In this document: positions 1 through 12,054 of the stretch, piece by piece
How positions within the stretch are numbered: position 1 is the stretch's first letter
How the letters are laid out: the number at the start of each line of letters is the position of its first letter
Assembly (NCBI GenBank): GCA_024345305.1
Contig: BRON01000017.1
Location: forward strand, 978,510-1,042,509
Direction: 5' to 3'
DNA: 64,000 bases
Origin: Mrakia gelida
Lineage: Eukaryota > Basidiomycota > Tremellomycetes > Cystofilobasidiales > Mrakiaceae
Translations under genes and position numbers: made by a program
Notes under the pieces: model-generated
What the model was told of the DNA's origin: nothing
Databases searched by the model: none
What the model saw: only the letters and a program-made list of their open reading frames with translations

Positions 1-512
1 AGTCTGCTGCTTCGAGGGTGTTTACGAATATGTGAGTTCTGACCCCCAAACCTACACCCTACCTTTCTGCGCGATGAAGTCGGTGAAGCTGAACCTTCTC
101 CTCGCGTCTCGTCTTTTCGTTCGTCTTCGTCGTGCTCAGCCCGACCCTCATCCTTCCTCCTCTGCTCATGACCGCCCTGGCAGCTAGGAGAGCCTTCTCC
201 GGAACCAAGGGGAAGATCTGGGAGAACTTGACTCATGTGACTGCTAGTGAGTCTGTCGTTTCGCTCCCCTGTCCCTCCCTCCCTCCCCTCGAACCCTCAA
301 CTCACCTCTCTCATCCACCCACCCACCCACCCGCCCATCCCTCTTCCACAGTCGGACTCTCCCTTTACCTCTTCCTCCCCCCCTCCATCGCCGTCTTCCC
401 TCAACGCGCATCCGTCCCCATCGGAAAGCTCGAGAAGGAGACGTTTGGCAAGTTTGTGGATGAGAAGGTTGGGGGATCGGAGGAGAAGGTTTTCTTTAAT
501 AAGGGGTTGTAG
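1..512 (+). CDS. FSF1: Sideroflexin (mitochondrial serine/amino acid carrier), 3' end
   Basis: Partial gene entering from the left edge. Three exons are visible: 1-31, 140-246 and 352-512. Both introns have GTGAGT donors and CAG acceptors, and the phases join cleanly. The translated tail contains PTLILPPLLM, a hydrophobic segment LSLYLFLPPSIAVFPQR, and ends in the stop-proximal motif FNKGL. The 'FPQ' after the last membrane helix and the terminal FNKGL are hallmarks of sideroflexins, multi-pass proteins of the inner mitochondrial membrane that carry serine and related amino acids. Family membership is secure from the C-terminus alone. The N-terminal half lies outside the window, so whether the gene is intact cannot be judged. 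Confidence 0.88.
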
Positions 513-1271
513 AGCTGGAACGAACTGGGGATTGGTATGTGGAACTCATAGATGTGATGGGACAGGTTCTATCTATGCTCGTTGAGTAGCGGTTGTGGAG
601 GGAAAGAAGGGAAGAGCGTCGGGAGGGACAGAGGGAGGGGAAAGAGGTGAGCTCGCGTCTCTGTTCGTTTTGCCTGGCTCGCTCGTTCATCGCTGACGAG
701 GGGTTCGTCTTTCCTTGGAGCGGGCTCCAGGCTCCGGAAATCGTACCACCACCAGTGGATCACGAGGAGGAGGAGGAGGAGGTTGGAGTGAAGGACGGAA
801 GAAAGAAGAGGCCGTTCGTCGCGATCACCAGCTCATTTACGATCCTCCGTCGCGTGCGCCGACGGATCCAAAAATGCGATCAAAACTTCCTCGTCGTCTT
901 TCAAAGCTGACCCTCATCTTTCTCATTTTCACCAGCTCACCAGCCAACAGTTCTCGTCCCTTCGCCACCTCTACACCACCTCGCACCAGCACTCGAAGGT
1001 CGCCCGCTCTCGTCCTCTCGGCGCGTCTCTCGATCCCTCGTCAACCGCACCACCCATCTCGCCCCAATCGCTTCCGCACCACCCGCCTTCCATCGATCCG
1101 ATCACCATCTATGTACAGGGCCGACGGAGCAAAGCCACCAGCCTGATCATACATCTCCTCGATTCGACTCGATTCTGGACCCATAAAACCTCGTCCCCCT
1201 CCCACTTGACCTCTCTTCCCACTCAACCACCATCACCCCCACCCTTTCTATCAACTTCAATCTTACTCGCT
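513..1271. other. Intergenic region between FSF1 and the ferritin-like gene
   Basis: About 760 bases without a supported gene. It holds the 3' region of FSF1 and a pyrimidine-rich stretch leading to the next gene. I see no canonical TATA box close to the downstream start; a CATAAAA-like sequence lies near 1181-1188. Short open frames here are low-complexity and overlap on both strands, so I do not call them. Confidence 0.5.
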
Positions 1272-3198
1272 ATGCTCACCTCTCTGCTCACCGCTGCTTC
1301 CCTCGTCGGACTCGCTGCTGCTGGACCTATCTCTTCGCGTCAGGATTCGAGCAACATCGATACGAGTGAGTGGTCCGTTTCGGGGCTTCCCTTGCGCGCT
1401 CCCGTGTTTCCCTTCCCTTCCCTCCCCGCTTTGGATGAGATTCCCGTTCGCTGACTTCTGGTCGTTCTTGTTTGTTGCTTCAGCGATTCTGCAATGTTCG
1501 TCTTCCATCTGACCTCTTCCTTCCTCGAACGAGGATTGAGAGCAGCGAAGCCTGACGCTGACCTCCGCTCTTCGATCTCTTCTCCCCCTCCTCGTCGATA
1601 GACGCTCTCACTCTTGAGCATCTCGAGAACAACTTCTGTGAGTGAGAGTCTCATCTCCCACCCTTTCTCGACCTTGTCGCTCAGCCGAACAGCACTGACC
1701 TCCCTTCTCGACTTCGCGTCCCGTCCGTCTCGTTTCGTTTCGATGTGCAGACACGTTCGTCTTCCTCCTCCCTCTCGCTTCGACGGTTCTCGACTCTTTT
1801 CCACGTAGCTGACATGGATGTGTGATTCGGTTTATTCAGAAACGCTCTCGCCAAGTTCGACGAGGCTGCTTTCATCACCGCTGGTTTCCCTGCTTGGGTT
1901 CGAAAGGTTCGTCCCCCTTCCTCCTCTCTTTCGGCGACATGAGTGCTCTCCAAGCTGAGACTCAACTACATTCTTGGTCCCTTACAGCGCGTCGTCCAAA
2001 TCGGACAGCACGAAGTAAGTTTAACCTTTTCTCGATCTCCTTTATCGTTCGAACGAAACCTGATCGACGTGTCTTGTCTCGTTCTTCCAGGCTCAACACG
2101 TCACCCTCCTCGCTGGAGCTCTCGGAGATGCTGCTACTCAGCCTTGCGAATACTCCTTCCCTTACGAGAACGTTGCTGGGTGAGTGCAAAAACCATTCAA
2201 AGAGACGAGTGAGACGACGAGCGGAGCTGATTTTGGTTCCTTTCTCGCTCGACAGCTTCCTCGGACTTTCCGCTGCGATTGAGAACGTTGGAGTTTCTGC
2301 CTACCTCGGAGCTGCTTCTCTCATCACTGAGAAAGACTACGTCACTGTTGCTGGGTGAGTTTGCCGTCTCTTTTACTTGCTCGAGCTCGACGTTGAACGA
2401 CTCGCGGACTGAATCTTTTTCTCGTGGCCTCCAGTTCCATCCTCACCACCGAAGCTCGACACCAAACATGGGTGAACTCCGCGGCTTTGAAGGGAATGCC
2501 TTGGTCTGGACCGGAAGATACTCCTCTCGGTTTCTCGCAGGTCTACAGGTACGTCTCGCGAATGCATGAAGCAACGACGCGTCGAACTTGAGAGCTGATC
2601 AGCTTCCTCCTTTTCCTCTTTCTCAGCATCGCCGGAGCCTTCATCACCTCCTGCCCTACCACCAACCCTACCCTCCCCGTCGTCGCCTTCCCCGCTGCTA
2701 CCATCGTTGAGACTTCCGTCGCTGCTGGAGACAAAGTCACGCTCAAGTTCCCGACGACTGGACAAAGCGAGAATCGTTCGTCCACCCCCTCTTCCCCTTC
2801 AGTCCTCCTCCTATAACTTTGCTGACACGTATCGTTCCCCTTCCAGTCGTCATCTACTCCGGCCTCATGAGCTACGTCGCTCCTATCGCTTCGGACGCGA
2901 CTGTCTCGATTCCAGGTCCGTCGAGTTTCGATCTTCTTCTCCTCCCTTCTCGCATCCTTCGAGCTGACCTTCTCCCGTTCATCTTCACTCAGGTGGCCTC
3001 ATGGGAATCGCCTACGGAGTCATCACCACCGCTGGAGCCGCTGCCGACGTGACTGACGCCAACACCGTTGCTGGTCAGTTCTTTGTTTCCGCTCTCGTTT
3101 CCCTCGCTCCCCCTCCTGACCTCCTCGCTCACCCTTCATTCTACACAGGTCCCATCATCATGACCTTCCCCGTCTCCTCGGACGCTGTCAACGCCTGA
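1272..3198 (+). CDS. Secreted ferritin-like (Rds1/desiccation-related) protein
   Basis: A multi-exon gene, with about ten introns by eye, starting at the ATG at 1272. The first exon gives a signal peptide of the form MLTSLLTAASLVGLAAA followed by a short mature N-terminus. Joined exons read TLEHLENNFY, FDEAAFITAGFPAWVR, IGQHEAQHVTLLAGALG and LTTEARHQTWVNS, a pattern of Glu and Glu-x-x-His residues on helices typical of ferritin-like four-helix bundles. This matches the fungal Rds1 / plant desiccation-related (PCC13-62) family, extracellular proteins induced by stress or starvation; their biochemical activity is not well established. The C-terminal half (VIYSGLMSYVAP, PIIMTFPVSSDAVNA) is the family's beta-rich tail. 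The family call is good; metal binding is inferred. Confidence 0.8.
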
Positions 3199-3491
3199 TC
3201 CGAGCGCAACTTCACGACTGCGACGCGTTTCACCTTTTTCCTTCTCTCTTTCTGCTGAACGACTCGGACTTTACTTAGCTCTCTCTTTCCATAATCATGT
3301 AATTTCAATCGATTTTCTCTCTGTTTCTTGCGAAAATGAGCCCATACACTCATGAAGATCCGAGGAGAGCCCCGAAGTCTGATCTCGACGCGTCCTTCTT
3401 TCTCGTTCTTCCGTCCGTCTCAGATCCCCAACGAAGCGAACTATACATCATCAAACCCCCCCTTCCCCATTCCCAGCGTATCTAACCCCAC
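3199..3491. other. Convergent 3' intergenic region
   Basis: Short spacer between two converging genes (the ferritin-like gene on + and gene X on -). AT-richer than its surroundings near 3290-3320. No gene is seen. Confidence 0.5.
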
Positions 3492-4130
3492 TCAAGATCG
3501 CTCCTCGTCCCAGTTACAAATAAGAAAAGCAAGATGAGGTCTCCCCACGAGCCGAGCGTTCCTCCTCTCGTCCTGCTTCCTCATACTCTCCATGAACTCC
3601 TGGTGAACCCTGTCACTCTCCGCTCGCTCGATCCGAGAACGTCGGATCCTCTCCATCGTCTTCGCCAACTTCTCCTTCATCTCGAGGTCCCAGAGGGCGG
3701 TTTGACGAGCCAGCGCGGGAGCGGAGAGGGATTCACAGAGTTCGGTGTAGTCGTGTCGGATTCGGGTTTGTCTGAGTTCTGTGTGAGCGAAGAGAGTTAT
3801 GAGAGAGTCAGTAAGCGAGTTGTGAGAGAGAAGGGAAGGGAAAGGAAGAGAGGATGGAGAGGAAAGGTGATGATTCGAACTGGACTGACCTCGTCGAGCT
3901 AGGATCGAAGCTGTTTTAGCAGCTTGAGCTTGCTCTTCGAGAGAGAGGACCTTCTCCTTCGTGCTTGCGTGATGGTTCTTCTTGGCGAGGTATTTGTGAA
4001 GCTTGGCTTTGGCGGCGAGAGGCAGAATGAGTTTGAAAGGTGGAGCCGAGGACGTAGTAGAGGGACGAGGAAGACGAGGGCGAGGCTGAGGTCGAGGGGA
4101 GGGAGGAGGGGAGGCGAGGTAGGACGACAT
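3492..4130 (-). CDS. Lineage-specific charged helical protein (gene X)
   Basis: Two coding exons, 4130-3890 and 3778-3492, separated by a GTCAGT...CACACAG intron; the phases join to a 175-aa protein. The N-terminus is MSSYLASPPPSPRP, then a Pro/Arg/Ser-rich stretch, then FKLILPLAAKAKLHKYL. The second exon is a long charged helix containing LSAPALARQTALWDLEM and many Arg/Glu residues. I recognise no known domain. A paralogue on the other strand at 16,445-17,022 shares the start, the LVLPLAAKAKL block, the PALARQ block, the intron position and the promoter. A 5'UTR intron is likely (4204-4134, GTGAGC...TTCAG, three bases before the ATG). The function is unknown; cytosolic or nuclear is a guess from composition. 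Confidence 0.72.
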   Translation of the reverse strand: MSSYLASPPPSPRPQPRPRLPRPSTTSSAPPFKLILPLAAKAKLHKYLAKKNHHASTKEKVLSLEEQAQAAKTASILARRGQSSSNHHLSSPSSLPFPSLLSHNSLTDSLITLFAHTELRQTRIRHDYTELCESLSAPALARQTALWDLEMKEKLAKTMERIRRSRIERAESDRVHQEFMESMRKQDERRNARLVGRPHLAFLICNWDEERS

Positions 4131-4133
4131 GTT

Positions 4134-4204
4134 CTGAAGCGAGAGGGAGGAGAGGGAGGAGGTCAGTGATCGAATCGAGAGGAAGTCGAGAGAGTCATGC
4201 TCAC
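4134..4204 (-). other. 5'UTR intron of gene X
   Basis: On the minus strand this starts GTGAGCATGA and ends CTTCAG three bases before the ATG, with an internal CACTGAC branch-like motif. The paralogue X' has an equivalent leader intron (16,381-16,443), which supports both calls. Confidence 0.6.
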
Positions 4205-4252
4205 AAGGAGATATGTTGTGAGGTAGTAGGTAGTTTTGCGCGGAGAGCAGAA

Positions 4253-4334
4253 GAGTTCGATGTGGTTGAGGGAGAAGAGGCGAGCCTCCTCCCGTTTTGA
4301 TTCACCTCCTTCTCCCTCGGCTCGGCAGGCACGC
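4253..4334 (-). promoter_or_regulatory. Upstream block shared with the X' promoter
   Basis: Read on the minus strand this block contains, in order, GCGTGCCTG, GTGAATCAAAACGGGAGG and CCACATCGAACTC. The same three words in the same order lie upstream of X' (16,248-16,319) with one or two substitutions. Conservation of order and near-identity in non-coding DNA suggests a duplicated promoter whose elements are under constraint or which is recent. The binding factors are unknown. Confidence 0.6.
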
Positions 4335-4494
4335 AAAGAACCAGCCCGCCTGACTTTTCACTTTAACGATCGATTGATTTCTTTTCCTTTTCCTTCTCCT
4401 CTACCCTCCACCACTTCGCCGTTCTCCAATCCTCATTCTCTCTCTCTTCCTCTCCCTCTCGCGTCGCCCACCCTTTCCCCCAACCAAACAAACA

Positions 4495-5679
4495 ATGGAG
4501 TTGCCCGGATTCTCGCCGCAGGGTTCCCCTCCTCCCAAGTTCGTGCTTCCTTTCCTCCCTTCTCCTCTTCCTTCTCTTCCGCCCCTTCTTTTTTCCTTCT
4601 CGTGCGAATCTCACCTTCGTCTCACCTCCTCCGTGCTCTTTCAGCAACTTCCCGATCTTCTTCGACAACTGGGATCACTTTCCTTCTTCTCCAGGTTCGT
4701 CGAGCTCGAGCTCAACCTCCAGCTCTCCTCTTCCCTTCTCCTTCTTCCTTCGAAGCTGATCCCTTCCTTCTCCCCTTCTCTTCTACTCCAGATCAAGCAG
4801 TCGGTGAGCTTTAGATCTATTCGCCATTCGAAGAGTCTTTCCTCGGCGCTGATCTTCTTCCTCCCTCTGGGTCCTGTTCATCAAAGCCCCTCGTCCCCTC
4901 TTTCATCCCTTCGACTCACACGCCGCCCCTCCTCCCCTCCAGCCCCAAGCTCGGTATCCATACGCAGACTACGATGGAGAAGGAGTAGGTATCGTTCAGG
5001 GGCTGGAAGGAGGGTTTCCTGCCGGTGTAGACGGCATGGAGGAAGAGCAGGACGGAGGAGGGGAGGAGTGGAAGGAGTCTTTGAGCGCGAGCTCAGGTGA
5101 GTCTCTTTTCCTTTGCCTTTTGGATGCGCTTGTCTCTCCGAGGATCAAGAAGGACCTCAAGAGCTGAGCTGATATCCTCTGTCCCTCTCGCCGTGTTGTT
5201 CTCTCTCCTTCTGTTCGCTTTCCACCACTGCAGCCGCCTCCTCCTCCAACGCCAACAACATCCCTCCTCGTCCCCTCCTCCCTCCCTCCTCCTCCTCCTA
5301 CCCTTACATCCAACCTCAAGCTTTCTCCTCCTCTTCCTCATCTCGACTCAGAACCCTCTCCGTCGAAACAGAGGTCAAGAATTTGCGCGACAGGAACTCT
5401 GTTCTCGAGGAGGATTGTCAGGAGATGGGGGAGGAGAACGTGAGGCTGAGGCAAGAGGTCGCTGGTTCGGAACGGGAGCTCCAGCGTCGAAACGCTGCTT
5501 TGGACGACGCGGTCGACAGGGCGGACGAGTTGGAGGATAGGCTGGTGCGGGTGGTAGATGAGGCGAATAGTCAACTCCAGAAGAACGCTCAGGAGTGGGC
5601 CGAACTCCACTCTCGATACTATCTCGCAGAGCGGATTGACGGAGTCAACGTCGTTTACGAGCCCTTCGGTCCCTACTAG
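4495..5679 (+). CDS. Coiled-coil protein of unknown function
   Basis: The ATG at 4495 follows an A-rich leader (AAACAAACAATGG). Exons joined across four or more short introns begin MELPGFSPQGSPPP, continue NFPIFFDNWDHFPSSP, then an acidic Gly/Glu segment and a Ser/Pro-rich linker. The last exon encodes an uninterrupted helix from TLSVETEVKNLRDRN through NVRLRQEVAGSERELQRR to LEDRLVRVVDEANSQLQ, with heptad-like Leu/Val spacing, ending VVYEPFGPY. That is a classic coiled coil of roughly 80 residues. I do not recognise the family. It could be a bZIP-like factor without an obvious basic region or a structural coiled coil. Intron boundaries in the first half are approximate. Confidence 0.65.
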
Positions 5680-6416
5680 GTCGCCTTGCATCCTTCGTCT
5701 ACCCCTCCCACTCGACTTCTCCCTCCCTCCCTCGACCTCCCTCGTATCATCGACCACTCTCCTCCCTTCGACGTCGACCTCCCCTCCCTCCCTCCCTCCC
5801 TCCCTCGCCTAAACCACCCCCTCCCAACCCAACCCTCGACCATGGCTCCTCACCGGACGATCCATCCCCTCCCCTTTGCATAGCATCCTACTACTCTCTC
5901 CCTTCATCCTTCTTTTATTTCTACTATCGCTCGTCCGCTCGCGCGTTCGAGTTGTTGTTCGTTTCGATTCGCACTTCGTGTTTTCACCCTTCCTCCATCC
6001 ACGCCCTCCTCCAACCCCATCATCATCCACTCCTTTGGTTTCTCTTTTGCTTCGTTCGTTAATGTCTTTATGATCTCCATGCCTTGCTTGCTCGGACTCG
6101 GAAGGCGACGACGGGAAGAAAGAACGCTCGACGCGTCGAATCAAACTCGGCTCGACTGAACGCTCGTTCTCCTGGACCCAGTCGACCTCAAGCACTCTGA
6201 GTCTTCTTGGCGAGCTACGTCTACACATGCTCGGGTCTGGCCCTTCATCCGAGTCTCGCTCGCGAAGAGGGAAGGTCGAACGAGGTGAACGAAGGGAATG
6301 AAACGAAGAGTCGGGTCGTCGCTTCTCTCGCTCGCGCAAGTCGTTTTAGAGAAACGAGAAGCTAAGCTCACATCGCAGATCTACAAGATAAGAAGCCTAA
6401 TCTATCCTGACCTAGT
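5680..6416. other. Convergent intergenic region before LYS2
   Basis: About 740 bases between two converging genes. The first part (to about 5830) is strongly pyrimidine-rich, with CCCTCCCTCCCT tracts. I see no gene and no clear terminator beyond AT-rich patches. Confidence 0.5.
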
Positions 6417-9400
6417 CTACGCTCCACTGCTCCTTCCAATCGCCTTCGCATCTCCCACCAACACCGGCAGCTTCCTCGACCCCTTCTCCTCCTCCGGCGC
6501 GTCCAAGAACCCAGCCTTCACCAACCAACTCAAGTACCTCCCCAACACCTCCTCGCTAACATGCATCGAGTCCCTCTCTCCAGCTCCCACCAGCATCCTC
6601 CGAGTGTTCTGATCGTCCAGCTCGGCGCTCTTGGTGCTCGTAGGCAGATCGTCGAGGACGAAGTGAAGGAGAGGGAAGAGGGCGTTGTCTCCGACTTCGA
6701 GGACGTGGTTCTCGAGCTTGGATCGCCAGTCAAGGTAGGAGGTGGTGGAGACGTTGTAGCCGTAGGTGGCGAGAGGGGAGAGGAGATCGTTGTATCGGAC
6801 GGCGGGTCGGGAGGTGACGTGGGCGACTGAGATGGATCCGAAGGGGGATTGTTGGGAGGAGGGAGGAGGGAAGACCGAGGAGACGGAGGTGATTCGAGCG
6901 ACGTGGTCGACGGGGACCATGTTGATGGTGTTGTTGATATCGGGAACGAGTCCGAGTTGGATGGATCCCTTGACGAGTCGCCAGATGAAGTCGTCGGTGT
7001 TGGTGACTGAAGGAAGAAGAGACGCGACGACGACGAAAGAAAAGATCAGCTTCAAGCTTCGACGCGACGGAGAGCTCCCTCGAGAACGAGCCTCGAGAGA
7101 GATGAGGAAGAGAATCAAGATAGAGACTCACCAGCAGTCTCCGAATCTCCAACAACGTATCCTGGTCGAACGATCCATCCCGAGAGACCTCGCTTTCCAG
7201 CCTCCATGATCAACTTCTCCGCGACCCACTTGGTCTGCCCGTATCCAGTCGTGAGACCCTCCCTCGATCCCTCGATATCGTCGGCCTCAGGAAGTCCCGC
7301 TCCTCCAGCCTGGATGAGCTGTTCCGAGAGTCGAACGAAGTGTTCGGTCTCGACGGTGGCGGTGGACGAGACGAACGAGAACGACTTGGGGTGGTGAGTC
7401 GAGGCGAGGTCGATGGCGGTGAGGGTGGAGAGGACGTTGGGAGATCGAAGTCGACCGTAGTTGTAGACCCAGTGGACCTGAAGAGAGAAGAGAAGAAGGA
7501 AGGAGAGGGGGTCAGAAGCGAGTCGCGAGCGAACGACGAGACGAGACGAGACGCGACGAGAACGAAAAGACTCACGAGAGCTCCGTTGTGAACAACAGCA
7601 TCCGACTCCTCAGCGATCCTCTCCCAGGTCTTCGCATCCAGCCCAAACTTCTCCTCCGACAGATCTCCCACGATCGCCTCGACTCGTCCCTCGGAAACCC
7701 ACTTCTCGTCCCACGCGTTCCTTCCCTCTCCACTCTCCCTCAACCTCGCAAGTCCCTCCTCGCTCGACTTGGCCCTAACGAGGCAGATGACCTTAGCGAC
7801 CTTGGCTCCTCGTCGCTCGAGCAGATCCCGAAGGATGAACGCTCCGAGGAATCCAGTCGCTCCCGTCAAGAACACCGTCTTGGACTTGGTGTCGAAGTCG
7901 GCGGGGAGGGACGCGTACGAAGGGAGGAGCTTCTTGGAGAGGATGGCGAGATCCTTCTCGTAGTCCTCTCCCGAAGGAGAGACCCCGTCCGTCTTGACCG
8001 CCGAAGCAGACTTGGAAGCGGCCGAGGTGGTAGCGAATCCGAGATCTCCAGATCGAAGAGCGTCGATGGCTCCGGCGAGTCCTCGGATGGTAGGCTGCTC
8101 GAAGACGAGTCCGAGAGGAGCGTTGACGACGAAGGCCTTCCTGATCTCGAAGATGAGTCGAGTAGCGAGGATGGAGTGACCTCCGAGGTCGAAGAAGTTG
8201 TCGTCCAGGTCGATGGGGAGGGAAGGGGAGGTGAGGAGCTTGGCCCAGATGGCGTGGATGGTTTCCTCGGAAGGGGAGAGAGGGACGGCGGTTCCAGCCT
8301 TGGTGGACTTGGACTTCTTGGAGGGTCGAGGAGGAGCGGAGGTGTCGGGGAAGGGGAGGGAGGGCTTGTCGATCTTTCCGTTGGGGTTGAGAGGCATTCG
8401 AGCGAGAGGGACGTAGACTGAGGGCGACGAGCAGGATCGGAAGCGAAGCGAAGAGTGTGAAGGTGAGAAGAGTCAGCAAAGAAGGAAGGACGAGGAAAGG
8501 GAGAGAGCGACGAGCGTAGGAACGAGGACGCGACGCGACTCGATTCCAGTGGAACTCACCTGAAGGGATCGAGTAACTCGGCAACTTCTTCTTGAGATGC
8601 TCCCTGATATCCTTGATCAACTTCCTGTACCTCCTCACCCCCTTCTCAACCTCAGTCCTCTTCCCACCCTCCTCTCCCTCCTCCTCGTCGTCCTCCTCGC
8701 TCTCGTCGTCGCTCATCAGCTCCCTCAACTCGTCTCCTCCTTGAGGAACAAAGTACGACACCAGCACCTTCTCCTCGTTCTTGTCCCTCCTCACGAGCGT
8801 GACGTTCTCCCTAACGAGGGGATGCCTCGAGAGATGGGTATCAATCTCCCCAAGCTCGATTCGGAATCCTCGGATCTTGACCTGATCGTCGGCTCGTCCA
8901 GTGCACTCGACCGTTCCATCGGGGAGGTACCGACCGAGATCTCCAGTCCTGTACATTCGATCTCGAGGTCCGAACCAGAACTCTCCTGCGGGAGTCCCAA
9001 CGAGAGGATCGATTCCGTGTCCGAGGACGGCTCCCTCCGAGAACCAGTTCTGGACAAACTTCTCCTTGGTCGCTTCGGCGTCGAGGTAGCCTTCAGCCAT
9101 TCCTCCGGATCGAACGTAGAGCTCTCCGACTTCTCCGATAGCACACTTGACGTTCCTGTCGGCTCTGTTGACGACGAGGAGTTGGACGTCGATCATCCCT
9201 TGTCCGGCAGGCATGATGTCCTTTTGAGTCGCCAGGAAGGTTCCGTCGACCGAGACGGGAGGGATGGCGAAGTAGGAGACGGCTCGTTGGGTCTCGGTCG
9301 TACCGTACATGTTGATGATTCGAACGTTCGACGCGAGGGATTGGAGTCGAGTGCAGTCTCGCTTGGTGAGGACGTCTCCGACGAAGAAGGCGTTTCGGAG

Positions 9401-11583
9401 GGTAGGGATTTGAGAGGTGGCTCCGGCGGAGAGGAGTTGACCCATGGCTGCAGAAGACGAGATAGAAGTTGGAGTCAGGACGAGAAGAGGGAAGGGTGGG
9501 AGGGAGAAGCGTGAAGACGAAAAGACGAACCTGGAGTGAGATGAGTTACGGTAACCTGCGACTGAGCCATCCATTCGGCGAGACGTCCAGGGGTTCCGAT
9601 GTCGTCAGCGGTGGGGACGTGAAGTTGAGCTCCGAGGAAGAGAGGGGTGAAGACTGGAAGAAGGGGAAGTGCACGAAAGTCAGCTCGAGCGACGCGACTC
9701 TCTCGCCTCCGTTTCGGCACCCAAGCCAAGAGGATTCGAACTCACTATCCCTCTGAATAGGATCATGAGCGATTCCACTCAACATCGTGAACTTCTCCTC
9801 CTTCCCCAACCCGAACCTCTCTCCCATCCAAGGGAAGAAGTGGGTCAACGAGTAATGTCGTCCCTTGACTCCCTTAGGGATTCCAGTCGATCCACTCGTG
9901 AACGACAGGGTTCCAGGACTATCCGGACCGAGGACGACTCCCGTGGGCTCGCTGGCTCGAGGTCGAACGCTGTCGAGGATGTCTGAGTCCGAGGAAGACG
10001 ACGAGGAGGGACCACCGACGATTTGACCGGAGGGAAGGAGGGAGAGCGCTGGGATGATGAGTCGAAGAGGGAGAGGAAGAGATGAAGCGACAAAATCTTG
10101 GACGGTTTGGTGGAGGGTTCCGGCTGAGGAGAGGACGATGAGAGCTCGAGGAGTGGAGACGGAGAGGTAAACGGTTTGTCGGGAGGGAGGGTAGGCGGGA
10201 TCTGCAGCGAGAGAAGAGAGGAGGGCACGCGACGGAGAGTCAGTTTCGAACCCAGCGAGCTCGAGAAAGGGTACAGAGTAGACGATACGACTGACCGATG
10301 ACCGAGAAAACTCCTCCAGCCTTGAGAGCACCCATCACAGCGACGACCAGCTCGACCCTCCTCGCAGCGTAGATCATCACAACCTCTCCTCTCTCGAGAC
10401 CTCCCTCGATCAACCTGTGGGCGACGACGTTACTGGCCTCGTCGATGGTCTTGTAGGTGTAGGTCCTCCTCTCCTGACTGGGTCCCTCGAGCACACTGGA
10501 AGCGTTCTCGATGCTCTCGACGACGCAAGGTCGATCTGGGTGAGCTCGCGCGTTGGCGGAGAAGATGTCGGTGATGGGACCTTTGAAGCCTGCCCAGTCG
10601 AGGTCGGCCGTAGGATCGGGGAGGAAGGAAGACTGGGTAGGGGTGAGGAGAGGGAGGACGAGGATGGAGGTGGTGGTTGAGGCGGCAGGGGAGGAGGAAA
10701 GGGTGAGGACGAGGGAGAGGAGAGATTGAAGGGTGTGAAGAGCTCGGGAGGGGGAGAAGAGGAGCGAGTTGGAGGTGAGGGAGAGGGAGGGGGCTATAGG
10801 AGAGAGTGGGGAGTAGAACGAGAGTCAGTGCATATAGAGTTGTAGGGAGGAAGAGCGAGAAAAAGAGAAGGAATGGAAGGTGAGCTCGGTTCAGCCCGAC
10901 TCCTCCCTTCCTTCCCTCCCTCTCGACTCCCCTCCCCCTCCTCCCTTGGCGAGAAAAAAAGAGGAGAGAAAACCTGACTCACCTCCCGTCTGTTGATCCT
11001 TTCCGTAAACGAGAGTCATATCGGTCTCGAGACCCATTCCTCCTGCTGGTTCGAGGGACGACGAGTTGGACTCGCTCTCGTCCAAGAACCTGACTCTGAA
11101 GAGAGGTCCCTCCCCTCGTTCAGGCTGGGTCCTCTTGATCTCCTTCTCAAGTTCGTCTAGGGGTACGGCGTCCCTCTTGGCTTCCTCCTCTACCTGAATG
11201 ACCTGCTTGAGCAAGGAAGCGAAGGTCTCTCCTTCTCCGATGTTGATCAAGAGAAGGAGAGGAGTCGACGAGCTCGCTCCGTTCCAGTCGATGGATTTGG
11301 CCGACATGCAGATGAGCAAGGAAGGGTCGGGTGTGTATCGATGAAGGAGGAGGATGAAGGAGGTGAGGAGGAGTTGGAAGGGAGTAGGAGCGGGCGAAGG
11401 AAGGGTGGATTGGGAGGAGAGAGAGTCGAGCGAGTCGAGGTGAGAAGGGGAGAGAACGATCGTTTGGACCGACTCAACCACTCGAGCAGGAGAAGGCCGA
11501 GGGTAGTCCGTAGGGAGAGCCAGAGAGGGCAAAGAGGAGAGTCGAGTCGACCATCGAGAGAGGCGGGAAGAGAGGTCCGTCAT
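6417..11583 (-). CDS. LYS2: L-2-aminoadipate reductase (large subunit), lysine biosynthesis
   Basis: Reduces alpha-aminoadipate to its semialdehyde in the fungal lysine pathway, using an NRPS-like cycle of adenylation, loading on a carrier domain and NAD(P)H-dependent release. It runs from the ATG at 11,583 ([11 protein letters not shown]) to the stop at 6417, with about nine introns. Domains in order: an N-terminal condensation-like region; an adenylation domain with [13 protein letters not shown] (near 9890), [10 protein letters not shown] (near 9310), YRTGDLGRY and [12 protein letters not shown] (near 8870); a carrier domain with [15 protein letters not shown] (near 8190), whose Ser takes phosphopantetheine; and a reductase with [11 protein letters not shown] (near 7860) and GYGQTKW (near 7240). 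All key motifs are present and no break was found. A Lys5-type phosphopantetheinyl transferase would be required for activation but is not in the window. Confidence 0.97.
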
Positions 11584-12054
11584 GGTTTGGAGGGGAGATG
11601 GAGGAGAAGGAAGGGAGGGAAGAAAGAGAGAGGCTCAGTTTTCGACCCGCTCGCCTCGGAAGGTGACTCGACGCTGCAGGTCCAATTTCTGCTGATCAGA
11701 GAAGGTTTTCGTTAGCGGACCAGGCTCCGAAGACCATCAGACGAAAGGGAAGCAAGAGAAGTAGCTCGTAAAGCAAAAAGAAGCGTAATAATCGTGATCG
11801 CTCGTCTAGAACTACGAGATACAACAGGATTCCGACTCAACCGGCCCTCCAGCTTCAAACGCGACGCGGCGAGATCGTCTAGAGTCCGGAGAGAGCTATT
11901 AGCAGCTAGGGAATACGACGAGGGCGTATGAGACGAGAAGACGTGAGATAGCGAGCTGAGACGAGATACAGAGGGTCCAAGAACGAAAAGCGACGGGAGA
12001 TGACTTCAAGTCGCGACGCGACCCCCAAACGACGAAAACGACGGGATTTGACGG
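11584..12054. other. Presumed LYS2 promoter region
   Basis: About 470 bases between the LYS2 start and the stop of gene Y, both on the minus strand. A GGTGACTCGA near 11,659 contains the TGACTC half of a Gcn4-type site, which would fit general amino-acid control. The same letters recur in this genome's intron branch motifs, so the match is weak. No gene is seen. Confidence 0.35.

Noticed and set aside
3534..4169. Plus-strand open frames opposite gene X
   Set aside because: They mirror the coding strand of X, whose exons, paralogue and promoter support the minus strand.
7588..9514. Long plus-strand open frames opposite LYS2
   Set aside because: Antisense shadows of the high-GC LYS2 coding sequence; all recognisable motifs are on the minus strand.
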